Source of the DNA: Labia minor
Taxonomy: Eukaryota > Arthropoda > Insecta > Dermaptera > Spongiphoridae
NCBI GenBank assembly: GCA_963082975.1
Contig: OY720347.1
Location: 28,302,221-28,366,220 of the forward strand
Length of the DNA stretch: 64,000 nucleotides
Reading direction: 5' to 3'
Shown: positions 60,823 to 64,000 of the stretch, piece after piece
How positions within the stretch are numbered: position 1 is the stretch's first letter
Layout of the letters: each line of letters begins with the position of its first letter
The notes under the pieces: generated by a model
Told to the model about the DNA's origin: nothing
What the model saw: only the letters and a program-made list of their open reading frames with translations
The model's database searches: none
Made by a program: the position numbers and the translations under genes

Positions 60823-61029
60823 AGACGATTCTCAACTTGTACACATAGAAAAACTTTTGTTTATCAAAAATAATTGAAAAATAGAATCTAAAATATTAAT
60901 ATATTATTATTATATTTCAATACATTATTGTTGTATAGATTTAATTGTGAGATTTTATAGTGAGAGGGGGCGCATTGAAAATGAAAAATGAAAACTGGAC
61001 TACGAATACTGAAAGATTGAGAAACGCTG
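60823..61029. mobile_element. hAT-type MITE with 8-bp duplication
   Basis: The right end, inverted, reads CAGCGTTTCTCAATCTT. The left end is a diverged match (AGACGATTCTCAACTTG). GTATATAT is duplicated on both sides (60815-60822, 61030-61037), though the AT-rich repeat lowers its weight. 207 bp, no coding sequence. Confidence 0.55.
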
Positions 61030-61037
61030 GTATATAT

Positions 61038-61909
61038 TGTATTATATGTATGTGAGGAGTACTTCCATGATTTTGAGAGGCGAAAACAAATTTTTGAATG
61101 TTACAAATTAAAATTATTAAAGATACGACTAGAAAGAGGTCCAGAGGTTCGCAGCCCTCTCTCCTCTTTCTCAGCTTATTAATAAGACCGTTAAAGTTAG
61201 GTTCACTAACTAAATAAGATTATATGGTATATATTTTTAGTCGTAGAATATTCGTGGTTGGTAAAGAACTAAGTGCTAGATATAACATCCACTTACCATC
61301 AGCGTTGTAATATAAATAAAATATATTTTTTCTTGATAAAACGTTAATAACTTACAATAAAGGTTTCTTAATCAAATGAATAACTATCATTTGTGCAAAT
61401 TATTAAATATTTCTATTAAGAAAATTTATAAATAAATTTTGTTACTATGGTTAATTGTTTTTAAATAAATTGTAACCTAGAAATTCTGTAAAAAAAATCT
61501 TGCCTAATTAATCAATGTAAGATATATAATAATTGAGAATTGATTTTAAAAAATTTTAAAAATTATAAGTACTTAAACATTAAAATGTTTATTTTTCATA
61601 ATTTTTTTAGTATTTGAAAGGGTTGATTTTATTGTTTCTCTTATTGAAGGCCTATTCATTCATAATGATAAAAGAAATGAAAATGTATATTTTCAACCTC
61701 TATAGATATACAATATATAAACAATAATAATAATGGAAAATGAAACATTAGAAAATAAGCTTAATTTATAAGAGTAAAGCATGAATATTCAAACTAAAAT
61801 TTAAAATTAACTATATAACATTCAACAAAATATAAATCAATAAAGAAATAAAATAATTTTACAAATATTTAGTTAGTTTATAAATTTAATTTTTTACTAA
61901 GTTATTACA
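61038..61909. other. AT-rich DNA, no gene seen
   Basis: A patch near 61130-61215 is GC-richer (TCGCAGCCCTCTCTCC) but shows no frame or terminal repeat. Confidence 0.45.
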
Positions 61910-62373
61910 AATTAGCTGGAGTGTCTCCACTCGACTATCTCGCAATTTGAATTGGATTAAATAACATAATATATTATATTTAAATTAAATTTAATTAATT
62001 ATAAATTATAAATAATAAATAATAAATATTAAACCAGCGCATGTTTGGATTTTTGTTGATGGCACCACGTCACGTGTTGGCGCGTGAGATTTGCAGTGTT
62101 AAAAAATTAATTCTGGTAATTTCAGCGAATCAATCAAGCTGAAATTCTATATATAGCAGTTTTATACAATTATTAATCATGTGAAAAATTATCAAACATA
62201 TATCTTTATTTTTACGGTCACTTTAGAGGAAAAAAAATCAAAACGTTGTAGGTAATGACCCTCTTCTGGTTGAGCTACATTTCTCAAAAGTTGATAGAAA
62301 ACTATGAATTTTGAATAATGTCCATGTACCAAATTTCATCATTCTAGCTCAAACCGTTTTTGCGTAATCTTGC

Positions 62374-62411
<38 letters not shown>

Positions 62412-62536
62412 AGAGACATTTTTCTCAACCTTAGTGAAAATGATTCAGGAACCTTCAAAACGTATAAAAACATCAAAATCTCAACATCGAAAATTTTCGT
62501 GATCGCAATACTATCTCTGGCGAGATAGTAAAAATT
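61910..62536 (-). repeat. 0.6-kb interspersed repeat, copy D
   Basis: Full-length copy, closely similar to copy B over its whole length, including AATTAGCTGGAGTGTCTCC at the left and the hairpin with AAAAATT at the right. Its (CA)n run (about 62378-62408) is longer than in B. The shared minus frame here is the longest of the four (77 codons). Confidence 0.8.
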
Positions 62537-63206
62537 AGCATTGGTTTGCACAGCACTTATTTTTTCTTCCAAAATCTAAATATTTCTAAATAGCTAAATA
62601 ATAAAATTTAACACAATCATTTATATATAAATTCAATAATAGTCAGAGAAAAACAGATTTGAACTGAAAATATATGAAAGAAATCTAGATAATAGAATAA
62701 GCGTCTTCTTGAGTTATTTCAATAGATCATCCACAAGAATATATACATAGATATATATAATACTCTAACAATATCTTTCAGACCAGTAATAATAAAAAAT
62801 TTAAGTTGAATATTACAAATTTTAAGAATATAAATTTTTTTTTTTTTTTAATCAGAATATTTTTACTAAAAGAACATTTCTTTCAAAATAAATAACAGAT
62901 TTAATTAGATATTTAAACATTTCAGAATTTTGTAGAATCGAGTTTAGATAAAATGATTGTAATTTATTTTGGTTATTTTAACCATTTGATATCTCTGGAC
63001 TTTGAATTGATGCTATCATAAATATCATAAATATAAAATCTACATTTACAATAATTTAATAAACATAATAAAATATATATACTTGTCTAAAAATAAAAAA
63101 TATGTAAAATATATTTGAAAGATAAATCAAATTTATTTAAATAAAAAAAAAAAAAATAAATAAAATGTAAATTTATAAAACAAATAAAATTTAATAGTAA
63201 TATAAT
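62537..63206. other. AT-rich DNA, no gene seen
   Basis: No coding frame. Poly-T and poly-A tracts occur at 62836-62850 and 63146-63156. Confidence 0.5.
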
Positions 63207-63920
63207 TAATCATTTGTGTCCATTTGCTCCTGCTATATTATCTCAAATAACGTCAGGAATCATATGATGAATCTAAAAAAAATATTCAAATACATTTTCA
63301 TAAAATAAAATCCAAAGTTTATGTGTTTGTCTAAAAAATTATTTTTATATATTCTACCCGAATTCAACCTTTTAGAATAAATGACTCAATAAATTCTAAA
63401 CTGACTCGATAAATTTTAATAAAATAAAAAAACATTTGTGTACTCGTCTTTCAAAGCTGACGGTTTCACGGGGTTTAACACGTTCCCACCGGCTCCATAA
63501 TTTGTCTATTTATTTTATGTAATGGCATCAGCCACCGGTGGTACATGCCGGCGGGAACGTGTTAAAGCAGTATTAAGATCTTCAAGAGTGATAAAAAGTG
63601 AATCTTCTTCATTTTCTTTAAATAAGTCATTCAATTAAAAGTAACAAATTCATAATGTTCTACTTGCAAACATTTTTATAGATAAACTCTTAAAATTACT
63701 TGTAACACATTCATCAGCTAAAAACTGAAAAATAATAAAAATTAATACTATTCATTTTCCAAAAGAATTTTTTAAAAATTTTTAATTATTTATGAAATTT
63801 TAATGAAAATGATTAAAATAAATATAAAATTTCAAGAGAGAACTCTGTTAAAACGTCCTGCTCGGCGTAAATCAAGTGAATCTGCTTGAGATGTAGCTCC
63901 AATGACCAAAACACCAGGTT
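63207..63920 (-). pseudogene. NVL-like (nuclear VCP-like) AAA ATPase pseudogene fragment
   Basis: Three minus-strand blocks fall in the order of an NVL-type AAA ATPase. Block 1 (63920-63844, after a TTTTTAG acceptor) reads PGVLVIGATSQADSLD and LRRAGRFNR, the end of the first AAA module (sensor and arginine-finger region). Block 2 (63724-63438, after TTTTTCAG) reads LADECVTSNFKSLSIKM and later NEEDSLFITLEDLNTAL, then PVKPSALKD, with two stops between. Block 3 (63272 to about 63207, after TTTTAG) reads HMIPDVI, a stop where Trp is expected, and DNIAGANG, the linker before the second module (PDVTWDDIG). Intron borders are kept, so this is a decayed gene or duplicate rather than a reverse-transcribed copy. 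Its upstream part lies beyond the window. The donor after block 1 (GTTCTC) is weak. Confidence 0.7.
63479..63561. mobile_element. MITE with TTAA target duplication inside the NVL-like pseudogene
   Basis: 83 bp with inverted ends CACGTTCCCACCGGC and GCCGGCGGGAACGTG, flanked by TTAA on both sides (63475-63478, 63562-63565). TTAA is the target of piggyBac elements. Removing the element and one TTAA rejoins the coding frame of the pseudogene without a gap (DLNTAL then NPVKPSA), which fixes both boundaries. Confidence 0.85.
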
Positions 63921-64000
63921 CTAAAAAAATTAATTACGAAAATAGAAAATAAATATATCTTTAAATAATTGAATAAATAAATAATAAATAATAATTGAAT

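Overview
This is eukaryotic nuclear DNA, very AT-rich (roughly three quarters A+T by eye), with spliced genes, GT-AG introns, AATAAA signals and a dense load of transposable elements. The gene set (two MARVEL-domain membrane genes, a Tret1-like sugar transporter, a decayed NVL-like AAA ATPase) and the element types (Ty3/gypsy LTR element, Tc1/mariner, hAT, Helitron and endonuclease-type LINEs) suggest an arthropod, most likely an insect. I cannot name the order or species.

Layout. 1-25 kb: no confident gene. It holds AT-rich DNA with a LINE 3' fragment joined to a Helitron 3' end (about 1.0-1.4 kb), a reverse Helitron end (3.06 kb), three copies of a roughly 0.6-kb repeat (4.9, 17.4 and 23.2 kb), a cluster of GC-rich hairpin repeats (12.7-15.2 kb), an R1-like fragment, a hAT-type MITE and tRNA-like fragments. 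25.1-28.1 kb: MARVEL gene 1 (+, three coding exons seen, 5' exon not found). 28.8 kb: an apparent RpL22 pseudogene. 29.4-30.7 kb: a dead Tc1 element. 31.95-36.89 kb: an intact-looking gypsy element on the minus strand, with LTRs of equal length that look identical and a 4-bp target duplication. 37.5-38.9 kb: a non-autonomous Helitron carrying a LINE 3' fragment and a hAT MITE. 39-45 kb: inverted repeats and AT-rich DNA, with two unexplained coding-like stretches. 45.5-47.9 kb: MARVEL gene 2 (+, complete, four coding exons). 50.6-60.3 kb: the sugar transporter (-, four coding exons seen). Its largest intron holds a LINE interrupted by a second LINE, with an 11-bp target duplication. 61.9-62.5 kb: a fourth copy of the 0.6-kb repeat. 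63.2-63.9 kb: an NVL-like pseudogene whose exon is split by a TTAA-flanked MITE.

The host genes do not form a pathway. The two MARVEL genes are probably members of one tetraspan family (vesicle or junction membrane proteins), and the transporter is a 12-helix MFS sugar carrier. No new defence or metabolic system is evident. The most informative material is the nested transposon history and the decayed genes. Exon boundaries were read by eye from splice consensus and protein continuity.
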